Assembly (NCBI RefSeq): GCF_026212465.1
Contig: NC_080060.1
Span: 15,272,641 to 15,336,640, forward strand
Source: Amaranthus tricolor
Lineage: Eukaryota; Streptophyta; Magnoliopsida; Caryophyllales; Amaranthaceae
Reading direction: 5' to 3'
DNA: 64,000 bases
Part shown: positions 22,501 to 36,900 of the stretch, piece after piece
Position numbering within the stretch: the stretch's first letter is position 1
Layout: each line of letters starts with the position of its first letter
Translations under genes and position numbers: made by a program
Notes under the pieces: model-generated
Told to the model about the DNA's origin: nothing
The model's input: only the letters and a program-made list of their open reading frames with translations
Database searches by the model: none

Positions 22501-22816
22501 GGAGCCGCGGCTCGGTTTGTTTGGTTGTCTCTTGGATTCAAGGCGTCTTGCATGACTATTTTGAAATGGTCATAACTTTTTCGTTATAACTCGGAATTCG
22601 ACGTGTGAACTGTCGATTCGAAGCTTACGAGCCAAATTTTCATAATCCGTCAGAAGGTTTGCCAGATTGTGGACGTATTACTCCTCATGGGCTTTCGAGT
22701 ATTCTCTACAATCATGTTTCTTCATTAAACCAAGTCCGACGGACACGTATTTTTTCCGCATAAAGGAAGATGTTTCCGATCGTTGGGGCTATTTCCTCAC
22801 ATCATCCTTCATGCGT
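19582..22816 (+). repeat. Long non-coding 3' region with dispersed GTCGATAAGTCGGAC repeats
   Basis: There is no coding homology. The core (T/C)AAGTCGGAC, usually as GTCGATAAGTCGGACYCC, occurs with small variants at 20141, 20330, 20406, 20485, 20563, 20802, 21001, 21079, 21291, 21583, 21913 and 22244. It is inverted at 20641 and 21150. Several neighbours are spaced 76-79 bp apart; the last three are about 330 bp apart. TTTTTCTAAGT and CCGCGGCAT/CCGCGTCAT recur between them. The last third contains three tRNA-like A/B-box modules. Confidence 0.85.
21717..22438 (+). repeat. Three tRNA-like A-box/B-box modules in tandem (~330-bp units)
   Basis: TGTCTCAGTTGG recurs at 21717-21728, 22059-22070 and 22384-22395. 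B-box-like sequences follow 34 to 35 bp later: GATCAAACC at 21763-21771 and 22430-22438, and the weaker GCTTCGAAAC at 22104-22113. The intervening DNA (GAGGTCGCGAGATCAAACCC in copy 1) resembles the variable loop and T arm of a tRNA gene. The units repeat every 342 and 325 bp. Confidence 0.6.
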
Positions 22817-22825
22817 GGGGCTAAA
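22817..22825 (+). other. Polypurine tract-like sequence
   Basis: GGGGCTAAA lies immediately before the 3' LTR start at 22826. This is the expected site for plus-strand priming, although the tract is short and broken by CT. Confidence 0.65.
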
Positions 22826-23488
22826 TGTCATGGTATCATTTATTTATTTATTTATTTATTTATTTAAATTATTAACGTCATATTACCTTATTACCCTTTG
22901 ACCTTTCGTGTTGACTTTGACTTTCGGTCAACGGGCTTTTTTCTGAATTCCCCATTTTCCTTGAATGGCCCATGGGCCAGTTACCTCTAAAAAACCCTAA
23001 CTCCCCACTTTCCCACAATGTATGGCTCTCCTTGTTTCAAGATGAATAACTATCTATTATTCCTATGACCAGTCCACCTCCCATTACTCCCACTACTCCC
23101 ATGATAGTTCACTTCTTCTCAGATACAACTTGCCTTCCTCACCATTATAAATAGGGGCTACCATCAAGGAGGGAGGATGATCTAAAAAAATAGCTTTCCT
23201 AGTATCCTTGCTTACATTACTTCCTTAGCCTACCCAAACACTAACACTAGCAATCTCAATCCCGACATTTCCTCTTGCATTCATTCTACAATCGTTCATT
23301 CATTAATTTCCGATTTACGTTCTAACTTGAGCGTCGGAGGGGTTTTCCGGGAGATCACCCCCGGACAAGGCTAACGTGTTGTTTTGCAGGAATTCAAGTC
23401 GCTTCCTTCCACGAATCGCCGCTCCTGATAACGCTTCCACTTAAAGTATTTCAAGTGTTTTCCACTTCCTCGTTTCATTACCGAAACA
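22826..23488 (+). repeat. 3' LTR of the gag-protease element
   Basis: 663 bp, TG...CA ends, TATAAATA at 23146-23153. Followed directly by the TSD ATCAC. Confidence 0.95.
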
Positions 23489-23493
23489 ATCAC

Positions 23494-24694
23494 GAAGACA
23501 TGTTGAACAACGAATAAAATTTACTTACTTTTTGATCAAATGTTATATTATTTGTTGTCACTAACAACAAACACAACCTAACCACATGCTCAAACACAAA
23601 AGCACTTTTTTTGATAATAGTTTCTAAGAAAGGTTTTTTTTTTTCATTTTTTAAAGTAAATGAAGTCTAAATAATTCAAAAGTTGAAGCAAGTAGCGCAT
23701 TTTTCAGGCATTTCCTTCAGCTCGAATTACACCAAGCACCTTTCTTTCACTCAACCTACCTTGTAATAAAAAGTAGAAAATTTATCCAAAATAATCCAAC
23801 TTTTTATTATTTTTCTATGATGATCCTATAATTTTTATTAACCATGAATAATCTCAATTTTAGGATCAGTTACCCAAAAATATTCTTGTCCAAATAATAA
23901 TCGATTTTTGTAGGTTAATTGATATAAAATAATAAAATAAAAATTCAAATATATTAGAAATTAAAAGTTAAAATCAATAATTAACAAACTTACTTGGTTT
24001 CTCTTTTTTTAATGTTATTTATTTTTAAATTTTTTATATTTTAATTTGTTTTTCCATTTTTTAATGCAAAATAATTTTTTAATAGGTTAGAGATTATGTT
24101 GGTGCATTCTTAGCAAATACCCCTATACTTGGAATAATTTGTATTAAATAAAAAAATTGAAATTATAATTAAAAAAAAAAAGCAGCAAAAATTTGAATTA
24201 TTCAACGTAATTTTCCCTACAAAAATTTCAACAGTTTACAATTCTTTGAAAGCCAATAACCCAAATCGCCTGAATTATGCTTTCATTATCATGCAACACA
24301 TTAGAGATTGTGTTGCGAATTCCTTATGCGATTCTTCAAACCCCTATCTTTAGGGGCGGACCTAGAATTTTTGGAATGTGATTGCCTAATATTTTAAAAT
24401 ATGTATTTTAAAGTATGTTTAAATAAAAATTAAATTTTTTATTTCATTGATAGAACGAATGATGCATATATGAAACACAAAAATTAAGTAACAAGATTAT
24501 CATTAATTAATAAGGATTCAACTAACAAATAAATACATATCCACACATCATAGGTGCTAAAACAGGGAAGAAATCTATAAATAACAATTAGTAAAATTAA
24601 TAGGGAAAATTCCATCATAAAAATATAGTAAATTGAGTGGGAGATATGAAAATAAAAAATTATTGCAAACTCGGTGAAATAAATGTGTAATAAT
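23494..24694. other. AT-rich spacer, no gene seen
   Basis: There are homopolymer-rich stretches and no coding homology. A TAGGGGCGGACCTAGAATTT motif near 24352 resembles hAT-type MITE or other repeat DNA but was not delimited. Confidence 0.45.
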
Positions 24695-24699
24695 ATATG

Positions 24700-25332
24700 T
24701 GTTTCGGTGATGAAACGAGGAAGTGGAAAACACTTGAAATACGGTAAGTGGAAGTGTGATCAAGAGCGGCGACTCGTGGAAGGATGCGACTTGAATTCCT
24801 GCAAAACAACACGTTAGCCTTGTCCGGGGGGTGATCTCCCGGAAAACCCCTCCGACGCTCAAGTTAGATAGTGGATATGAGAATATGGAGTAAGTGATTA
24901 TAAACTGAATGCAAGAAGATGCTGTTGTGGATGTTATTGGAATTTTTGGTAGGCTAAAGAAGTAGAGAATAAGGGTACTTAAGAGGATTTTTTCGATTTC
25001 CCCCTCCTCTCTGATGGTTGTCCCTATTTATAATGGTGGGGAAGGGAGTTACTTCAGAAATGAGAGGTTGAAGATCATGGGAGTAGTCGGAGGTTACCAA
25101 CCTTGGAAGAAGGATAGCCAAGGAATGAGGGAGAGTGGGAAGTTACTTTTCTGGAAGGTAGTTAGGGTATTGAGAGGTCACTAATCCATGGGCCATTCAA
25201 GGGAGATGGAAAATTCAGAAAAAGGCATGTTGACCGAAAGTCAAAGTCAACGCGAAAGGTCAAGGGGCAATAAGGTAATATGACGTAAATAAATTAAACA
25301 AATAAATAAATTAGATAAACAATACCATGACA
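24700..25332 (-). mobile_element. Solo LTR of the same gag-protease family, TSD ATATG
   Basis: On the minus strand this 633-bp unit runs TGTCATGGTATTG... to ...GGTGATGAAACACA-type ends, with + strand tips TGTTTCGG and CATGACA. It matches the LTRs at 16569 and 22826 along its length, including the FREITP-coding block around 24800-24862. It is flanked by a perfect 5-bp duplication ATATG at 24695-24699 and 25333-25337 with no internal region, the product of LTR-LTR recombination. It is more diverged from the two LTRs than they are from each other. Confidence 0.92.
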
Positions 25333-25587
25333 ATATGTATTGACGGTCCTTTTATACAAAAAAAAAAATCATATTTGAGTATCATATAGGTACCAAACAT
25401 TTCCCTATCATTAAAATTTTTAAAATATGATCATAATTTAAATTAAAACAAAAATGTAGAAAAAAATATAATACATATCACTTGAAAAATAAATATTTAT
25501 ATATATATAAATAAACTATAATGTTGTCTCGTATATTTTTTTCTTAAGTATGATGTTGTATTCTTAGTACTTATAATACATATAACA

Positions 25588-26050
<463 letters not shown>

Positions 26051-26143
26051 GGTAGAAAAAAAATACTACTACTATGTTACAGTATAACTTTGTTTAGGAA
26101 TCAGGCAAACTATATAATAAACGGTCTAAGTTAAATGACCATG

Positions 26144-28140
<1,997 letters not shown>

Positions 28141-28186
28141 GGTTATGTAAAGTAATGTTGTATTTATTTTAGGATGTGATATTGTA

Positions 28187-28282
28187 TATCACTACAGTGA
28201 TGCGTCAAAGAAGGATTTAGGATGTGTGCTGATGCAAGACAGCAAGGTGATTGCATATGCTACACGTCAATTGGCCAAAGAA
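28187..28282 (+). pseudogene. Ty3/gypsy RNase H fragment
   Basis: A 32-codon stretch reads YSDASKKDLGCVLMQDSKV followed by IAYATRQL, the start of a chromovirus RNase H domain with its first catalytic Asp. It is joined abruptly to non-pol DNA on both sides and is a small pol scrap. Confidence 0.85.
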
Positions 28283-28634
28283 AGAATTATTAGAGAGCCA
28301 AAACTCCCTTAAAAAGCTTAAATTTCCCACAAATAGTGAGATAAAGCCAGTGAACTTTGACAATTCTAAGTCTAAAACTGTAATTCTTTGATGGCGGCCA
28401 CAAATGACATCATACTGTATTATTCCATTTCATCCTGACAAAGTAATGCTTGGATAGTTGGATATGCTTACTAAGGGCAAAACCCTTAATCCATTAAACT
28501 TAATAGCAAACTGCAAACAATAAACCAGTACTTCAATTAATAAATACATATACATATTGCTACTATGTGAAAAAAACTTTTAAGAAAATCTACCACTAAA
28601 GTTTTGACAAACTTCATAGCTAGTAACTATCGTA
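28283..28634 (+). other. Non-coding DNA; possible displaced HLB1 upstream region
   Basis: No gene is seen. If 28645-43503 is a single insertion, this DNA was originally continuous with 43504 onwards and would have been the proximal upstream region of HLB1. Confidence 0.4.
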
Positions 28635-28940
28635 TATAATTTCTCAATTCTTATTTTTCACCACCCTTTTCATTTTATCGACACCCCCTCCCCTAATGAA
28701 ATTATAAATTTGCCCTGAAATTTAAAAAATTACGAAATTGCGACAGCACTAAAAACCTCTATAAAACACTTTAATTTCACTCAATAACTCTCCTATCACT
28801 TCCAAAAACTCTAAATCTTCACATAAAATTAATCAATGCTAAAGCTTTGGAATCGAAGTCGTTAACAAAAACTCGAGGTAATTTCTAAACAAATTCATTC
28901 AAAATTTTTTAAAAAATAAAAAATAAAATAATTGTTCATA

Positions 28941-29434
28941 CCAGTCGCACAAAAAGTGCGACTGGACCTAGGTACAGTTGCACTTTTTGTGCGACTGGTA
29001 TGAACAATATATATTTTTTTATTATTTTTTAAATTTCGAATGAATTTGTTTTGTTTAATTAATTTATTTTTTTAGTAATTGTTATTTAATAAATGTTGTA
29101 ATACATTATATTAGGATAATTTTTTAGTACGTAGTATTTTTGAATTTAAATTCAAAATTAAAAAAAAAAAGAAGGAAAAAAAATTCAAACCAGTCGCACA
29201 AAAAGTGTACAGTCGCACTTTTTGTGCGACTGGTTTGAATTTTTTTTTCTTCTTATTTTTTTAATTTCGTATCAATTTCTTTTGTTTAATTAATTTAATT
29301 TGTAAGTTATTGTTATTTAATAAATGTTGTAATGTATTATATTTTGATAATGTTATTGTAAGTAGTGGTCTTTAATTTAAATTTGAGAAAAAGAAAAAAA
29401 AATTAAATTCCAGTCGCACAAAAAGTGCGACTGG
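28941..29434. repeat. Left hairpin array of the composite MULE
   Basis: Hairpins have arms CCAGTCGCAC and GTGCGACTGG around an A5 loop. They lie at 28941-28965 (with a further facing arm at 28975-28998, making a palindrome of well over 100 bp with the flanks), 29190-29233 and 29410-29434. They are separated by ~210-245 bp of similar A/T-rich sequence containing GTTATTTAATAAATGTTGTA. Confidence 0.9.
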
Positions 29435-32400
29435 ATTTAAATTTTTTTTTTAATTTCGTATGAAAAAATTTTTAATTATTTTTTTCAATTTCTTTTCAAT
29501 TTCGAATGAAATTTTTTTTTATTTTTATTTTTTTTATTTTTTTTATTTTCAAATGAATTTATTTTGTTTAATCAATTTATTAAATTTTAGTTGTTAAAAT
29601 ATTTATGAATATAATAATTGTTGATTTGTTTGTAATTGTGAATTATCTTGGTTGTTAATAATTTATATGATTGTAAGTGTTTATAATAAATTAACTTAAA
29701 TGTTTATTTAATTAATGTTGTAAGTGTAATTAAAATAAATATAACTTAATTTAATTTTTTATGATTTTAATTTTTTATTAATAGTAATTAAAATATGAAA
29801 ATTATAGTAAATGGCTGGAAATCAAGGAAAAGGAAAAGGGTTTTTAAGAGGGTTATTGAGCGGCAATAGCTCTAGGCCGACTTTACTGAGAGGGGGGTTA
29901 CGGGATCTGCAAGGCGTGCAAGGCAAGAACAGGCGACCAGACATAGTCAGGCCCAACGTTCAACTACCCTAGACAATGTGCGTGGTCGCTTTGCGCACCA
30001 GAGTAGCCTGCATAGTCATACGATCGGCTCAGGTGACGATGATACTGATTACGACGATTCTGTTAGCCGGGAAGAGTCTGTCGGTCAGGATGAGTCTACC
30101 GGTCATCCTGTTGAGTGGACGCTCGTTAAAGGGCATGCCGGTCAGTTTAGGATTAGAGGTCATAGCGCGGCTGGCTCTTCTGATCACGCAGGAGTCAGCC
30201 AGGTTGAGGATGCGGCTCCATAGGGGAGGAGGCGCAACCAGTCCGCGGACATGGACTGGTTGATCACATCACCCCAGCCCGAGGACCCTGTTGACACCAC
30301 TTTAATACCTAGCTACGGTGGTCACGTAGCAAAGCTTATATTTGAGGGATCGAAGCGCACCCCTCCGATTTTGGAATGTCGTCCTAGGAAGAGGACGTTG
30401 GATGCAATCATCAGACTTCAGGACATGTCTCATGAACTGTATGGGGTGTTACTTGGCACTCCTCTTGGTCGTCTACCCTATATAATGCACCAGCACATTT
30501 ATAGTGCTCTCATTACGGTATTTGTGGAAAGGTGGCAGCCTGATACCAACACCTTCCACATGCCGTGGGGGGAGATGACCATAATGTTACACGACGTGCA
30601 ACGCATCTTAGGAATTGGCATTGACGGTTCACTTCCCGTTGAACCGTCTAATCGTGACTGGCAGCTTGGCCTGGCCGGCCTGTTTGGGGAGCCATTGTCG
30701 GAGCTGCGTGGGAAGGGGCACTTCACCAGCGGCAGCATTAACGTTGGTGCACTATTTCAGCTATGCCACCGTTCTCAGTCTATGGAGACTCAGGCTACTG
30801 CGTACTACATGGCTATAGTGGGTTCCACGCTGCTCGTGGATAAGACTAGAGTCGGGATACGGCCTCACCCTGTTGTTGCTCGCTGCTGATCAGCATGACA
30901 TTGCTTGAGGTGCATTGACGCTTGCTCACATGTAGACCTGGGAAAAATTGATCCGACCCGAAAAATGATCCGAAACCCGCCCGAAAAAATTGGGTTGAAA
31001 CCCGGAAATTTTGACCCGAACCCAAAAAATGACCGAACCCGAAGAACCCGTAAAAAAACGGGTCGGTCGGGTCCGGGTCGGGTTTGACCCGATGGGTTGG
31101 TGATTGTTAAAAAAACCCACGTTGGTCAATTTCATCTTTACTTCTTGAGTTCTTGACTTCTTGAAAACCAAACAAACCCTACTCTACTAGCGTGTTGCCG
31201 CCATCGTTGCCAATTTGCCATCTCCTTCCATTCGTCGCGCCTCGTTCATCTTCCTCAAGTTCTCATCTCTTCCTCGCGCGTCGTTCCTCCTGCAGTCCTG
31301 CTGCTGCGCCATTTTTCTCACGCTCGATTTTGCTGCCGCCATTGTCAAATGTAAGTTACTTGCTGATTTGAATCTCCTTTATCTTCACTCCCTTTCCTTC
31401 ACTGCTGGTCTGCTGCTATTACTCGCTGCTGCGCCATTGTTCTTGTTGATTCTTTGTTGTACCGCCATTTTTTGATTTTGAATTTGTGTTCAATCTCTGT
31501 TCAATTTATGTTCAATCTAGTTGATTCTCTGTTCAATCAGATTCGTGTTCTTGGAATTTAATGTTGGGTTGTTGGCGTGAAAGATTTTGGTGATTAAAGT
31601 TTGAAGTTTAAAGTTCTCTGTTTCCTGGGTTGTTTAATTTTGGTGATTCAATCTCTGTTCAATTACTTGCTGGGTTGTTCAATCTCTGTTCAATTTTGGT
31701 GATTATGGTGTCTGGTGAATCTATGTTCAATTAGATTAATAATGAATACATGATAAAGCAATTCATTTACTGCTAAATTCCAACAATTTGGTCCATTTTT
31801 CTTGTTCTTTCAGTTTCACATGCCCTCTTATCAATCAATATCCAAAACTATTTCATTTTCCAAACTCTTTCAAACCCAAAAATCAAAAATTTTGATTGAA
31901 GAACAAACTAATTCATTTATTGGAAGTGATTTTTTGGGTCATTCTGTGAGAAATTTCAGTGTTAGTAAAGTTTATGGTGGAAAGCAAAGAAATGGGCACT
32001 GCCCTTTAAAGGTTTTCTTTTTTTTTTTTTTGATGATTTTATTTCTGGGAAGGGTTAAATGATAAAGATTGATTCTTTTTTTTAAATGAATAATTTGTTT
32101 TTTTTTTGTATGGTGGAAAGCAGGTGAGTGGAAGGGCTTTTAACTTATTCTGTTCATTAGGGTCTTTTTGTCTTGCTTTTTGCTTTGCAAAATTGGATGC
32201 TGTTCTTGATTTTCAGTAGCTTTCAATATGCTGTTTGTTGATAATGTATGGGTTTTTTTGTATGTTGTTTGTTTGTTGATAAGCATGTCAAAACAAAAAC
32301 GAAGACCTCCAAAATCTCCATTTTCAATGCCAAATCTTCCAATAATTCAAGGATATACTCAACTCTCACCATCTTCATCCTCAACTCCATCTTCAACTCC

Positions 32401-32894
32401 AATTATTTCACCGGGATTTTCAATCTCTTCTTCATGTAGTGCGAATTCATGTCCAAGTGTGGGTAAGTTATGAATAAATTTGTTTTTTTTTTATAAATTA
32501 GTTTAACTGAATGTTTATTTATAAATTAGTCTAATGTTTAATTTTGCTAAGTCGGTCATTGAGTAATCATCTTGATACAAACTTATTTCTTTGTCTTTAT
32601 GAGTAGAAGAGCAAGCAGCTACAAACAACATAAATACGCCACTGTCCGAATCTAAAAAAAGAAAATGGACTCCTCCTGTTTGGAAGGATTATGATTGTTT
32701 TGATGGTCACATATTTGAGGACAATATTCCAAGAGCTCTTTGTAAATATTGCAAACAAGGTCCTATTCTTGCTCATTCTATTAATGGAACAACAAATTTT
32801 AAGCGTCATTGTGACATTCGAAAATTTAAAATAAATAAAATAATTTTGAGCTTTAAATTAATTATAAATTACCGTGAATCAAGTAGGTTAAGTG

Positions 32895-33015
<121 letters not shown>

Positions 33016-33094
33016 AATTAATACCCAAATCAGAAACTTTTTCCCCAATTTCCACTCATTTCACGTATCCCTTCACCGCCATTCCCTTCCCCTT

Positions 33095-33999
33095 TAGGGA
33101 TGCAAACGGGGCGGGGCGAGGCGGGTATTGGCGTTACCATCCCCATCCCCATCTGGTAAATCAATCCTCATCCCCGCGGCGGGTATAATTTTTTTCCCCG
33201 TCCCCGCCCCGATGGGTTTGTACCTAATACCATCCCCATCCCCATCCCCATCTGGGTATCCATCCCCGTCTAATACCCATTTTACCCGCCCCACCACTCG
33301 TCAAATCCCCGCTTAATACCCATCTGTGTCACATATTTATTTTCAAATCCCCGTCTAATCATCACTTAATATCGCCTACCTCTACACAACTCGTAATGAA
33401 TATAAACAAATTTTATTGAGAAAAAAGGATAAAAAATAGAAAAAACATGATTATAAACCTTACTCTAAAAATCATGATCTTAGACCTTATGAAGTAGTAT
33501 TCATGACTGAATCACATTATGTTTTTATTAACACTCATTAACTCAACTAAATGAATCGCTAATAATATCAGAATAATGAAATATTATTGACGAAACCAGA
33601 GATCCGATCAAATTACAAAACAAACATTTTACCAAAAAACCTTGTGAGCAAATGAAGCATCATGAAAATATGAAATTAATAACAATATAATCACCCACAA
33701 TACATAAATTTATATCCAAACTTAATTATAGGTGTAAAATAATTCAAGGTTTTTAGAAATTTGAAAAATAATTTAGGGTATTCCAATTCTCAAAATTTGT
33801 ACATTTTGTGAGGCGGGGCGGGGCGGGGCGGGGATGGGGCGGGTATTACCTAAAACCCATCCCCATCCCCATCCCCGCGGTGGGTATGAATTTTATACCC
33901 GTACCCGCCCCATGACCCATCAAACCGGGACCCATCCCCGCCCCGATGGGGCGGGGATGGGACGGGTCTCCTATTAGACCCGCCCCGCCTGCATCCCTA
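33095..33999. mobile_element. GC-rich hAT-type MITE, TSD TTCCCCTT
   Basis: The 905-bp element has inverted tips TAGGGATGCAAACGGGGCGG and its near-complement ending GCCTGCATCCCTA. It is flanked by a perfect 8-bp duplication TTCCCCTT (33087-33094, 34000-34007). Both subterminal arms (33100-33300, 33810-33990) are packed with CCCCATCCC / GGGGCGGGGATGGG repeats and can fold on each other. The middle is AT-rich and non-coding. The 8-bp TSD and TAGGG..CCCTA tips place it in the hAT superfamily. Confidence 0.93.
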
Positions 34000-36900
34000 T
34001 TCCCCTTCTTCTTCCTTCTCATTCCTTCCTTCTTCTTCTTCTTCGAGCGACAGCAGCACCGGCACCATCTTCACCATCTTCTTCCTCCTTCTTCTTGCAA
34101 TTGTTGGTGTAAACAAACTAAGGTATTAAATCTCTTAATTTCTATGTGTAATTTCATTTTACTCATCTTTTATAATCGATTTTCTTCCCATATGTTTGAA
34201 CCCTAACTATTTCTAATCGAAATTACATGTAAAAATCAATATATTTGTAGAATTTATTCCATTAAAGAAGAAAGATCTGAAAATCCTTTTGTGTTCTTTG
34301 TTCATCCATTTCGAAGGCTTTAGTTGGGTTCTTGTTAGTGATGATTAGTATTGATTTTTGGGTTATTAGTGTTGATTAGTATTGGTTTTTGGATTATTTG
34401 ATTTCTAGTATAAAGTTTGGTATTCATTGAAATTTCAGTCCTGAATTTGAACGTTCTGTTTTGGCCACTTTCGAAGTAGTTCTAACTGTTTTTGGGTTCT
34501 CGTTCCTTCATAAGAATTGTAGAGCTCCGAGTCACGGTCGCGTGGGCACTTGAATCGCCGCAAAATGAGTCCGTATGAGGAAGTTATGCCCAAAATACTA
34601 GCAGGGTGTCTTGTAAATTCGAAAATGATATTTTTGATTTACTTGTTCATAATTAAAGTTGGAATTCAAATTGAGTACTCTTTTTATCATGTGTTTAGGG
34701 TTAGTAGTTATCCTTCAATTGGGTTTTATTAATATGAGGTTGATTTCATTGACATACTTTCATTAGCGTGCTCCCTCGTCATGAATTAAGCTTTAACTTT
34801 ATTGAATTTTGAGTTTATATAAATTAATTGAATGAGTTATGTTGATTGGGAATATTAGCTGGATATGAGATATTGGATAATTATTGTTAGGAATTAGGAA
34901 TTTATGGAAAATAATGATGATGATGATGATGTCTTGATTTTGGTTGGGTTAATGAACTTCTCACGTAAATGTTAGTTGTTCATGGAGGTTTTGATAATGA
35001 TGATGACAAGTAATTGAGTAAAGTGATACTCTTAGGTGATATATTAGATGTTTGTTGATTTGAGAACTTGTTATGGGTATTATGTTGATTGATAGATTTG
35101 GGTGAAGTTGAGATTAATCATTTTGGGTTGTGGATACTCGTTAAGGGCTAATTGTTAGATGATTTAACATTTTAGATGGATTATTAAATTCTTTATGAGC
35201 AATAGCGATTGTGGGCTAGAATGGTTACTTCCAGTTTAATATGATGTAAATGGTGAATTAAAGATCAAGTTTTACTATTATATGATGCTTAGAAATGCTA
35301 AAACCAAGAGTTATGGGTAGGTATCGAATAATTTGATATTCTTGAAAGTATTATGTGATTCTTTGAGGATTTCTAACATTGAGTTTGAATGTATATATTG
35401 GTGTTTAATTGGAAATATTAGAATAGCTGGTGGAACTATGTGTTCTTAGGATGAGTAGTAATGAATTATATGAATCTAGTTGTAGTATCGTATGCGTTGT
35501 TGTGATGCTATGTTGTTATGCTTCAGGAGGCGACATTATCGAAGAGCCCTTCTAATAATCGCGGTGTAGCAGACTTAGTCTCTTGAAGTGTTCATTTGGT
35601 GAGTAGTAACAGTCCCTTAAAAAGGGGTCTGGTCAGGCTACCATTTGTAAAATGTTTATTTAAAGTTTGTGAAATTTATATGAATGTGATAAATGTTTAT
35701 GAATGATTATGCTGAGATTGATATGATCAATGGATCGGGCTTGCGAGCTGGTCATTGACGGAGTTGAGGAACATGGTTTCCTACTCCCGGTTTTTGAAGC
35801 GAATTGTCATTGAGATATTGACTAGCTTCACCCGAGAGCGACATAGCCTTAAAGCTATGGAGCACCTCTCAAACTAGACTCCCTGTGCGCACATAGATCT
35901 AGGAAACTGATGTTGCTTTTAAACCACTGTTTTGTACTGCTGTGTTTAATTGTTTTGGATTGTTGCTTCTCACTCAGTTTAATCTGATTCCTTGTTGTTT
36001 CAATCTTTTAGCTGATTACAGATCGGATCCGGTCGGGAATAATCAGGTTAGCGATGTTGATGAGAGTGCTAAGGATGTTCTTTTGAGCTGAGGCCGTGGA
36101 AACTTCTAGTTTGTATTAGGAATTTGTTTAATGTATATTAGTTCTGATTAGTTTTGATTATGTTAATTAAAATGGACTCGTAGTGAGTTGTATGGTTACT
36201 TTATGTTTAGATTAGATATTTGATTTGAGATTTAGCTGTGTTGGTTTCGTTATAGAGCTGGTGATTCCTTTGCCCATGTTTTGGGATATGATTTAAGTTT
36301 CTTGGGAAATAATCCCTGTGACAACCCTGTTTACCCAGTCAACGGTAAGTCGGGTTGTTATAGTCATAGTGAGTCTTGCTTTGCACGAGCTACTTTTGAA
36401 ATTAACAAACAAAAAAAGGGTAAGAAAGACAAGGGTGATCTAAAACATTTTGAGCCTTTCATGTATAAGCAATTAGTGGCTAGGGCAATTATAAGACATG
36501 GTTATTCCTTTACATTTGCTGAAGATGCTGGAAATCGAGCTATACATAGCTTCTTAAATGAAGATTGTAAATTTATTTTTCGAAAAACCGCTAAGAAGTA
36601 TTGCTTAGAAGTCCATCAAAATGAAAAACTTAAGTTGAAGAAAAGAATGAGCATTGGGGTGTCTTCAAAATTTTGCTTAACTACTGATATGTGGCATTCG
36701 ATTGTGGATGAGGGTTATCTTTCATTAACTGCACATTATATTGATGATGATTGGAAGTTACACAATAAGATTATTGCCTTTTGTCATGTCCCCCCTCCTC
36801 ATAATGCCAACATGATACATGAGAGGTTAATTGCACTTATAAAAGAATGGAAGCTTCAACAAAAGGTGTTCTCTATCACATTAGACAATGCTAAGTACAA

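Larger units (their letters stand above)
16569..23488 (+). mobile_element. Complete non-autonomous Ty3/gypsy element (gag-protease only), TSD ATCAC
   Basis: Two LTRs (16569-17233 and 22826-23488) differ by about ten substitutions and two single-base indels. They begin TGTCATGG and end GAAACA. The element is flanked by a perfect 5-bp duplication ATCAC at 16564-16568 and 23489-23493. A PBS follows the 5' LTR and a polypurine tract precedes the 3' LTR. The internal region encodes gag and protease only. Where RT, RNase H and integrase should be there is about 3.2 kb of non-coding repeat-rich DNA. The gag zinc finger and protease suggest the Tat/Retand side of Ty3/gypsy. Mobilisation would need pol from a relative. 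Confidence 0.95.

Noticed and set aside
24575..24862. 95-codon minus-strand frame containing FREITPRTRLTC
   Set aside because: It is the translated solo LTR (same text as in the LTRs at 17090 and 23340), not a protein gene.
28941..29434. CRISPR-like repeat array or bacterial terminator hairpins
   Set aside because: The context is plant nuclear transposon DNA; hairpins lie in inverted sets at MULE ends, with no spacers of uniform length.
31215..31475. 86-codon Leu/Ser-rich frame after the hAT left end
   Set aside because: It is in the 5' leader of the hAT transposase gene, has no homology, and the transposase frame opens at 32285.
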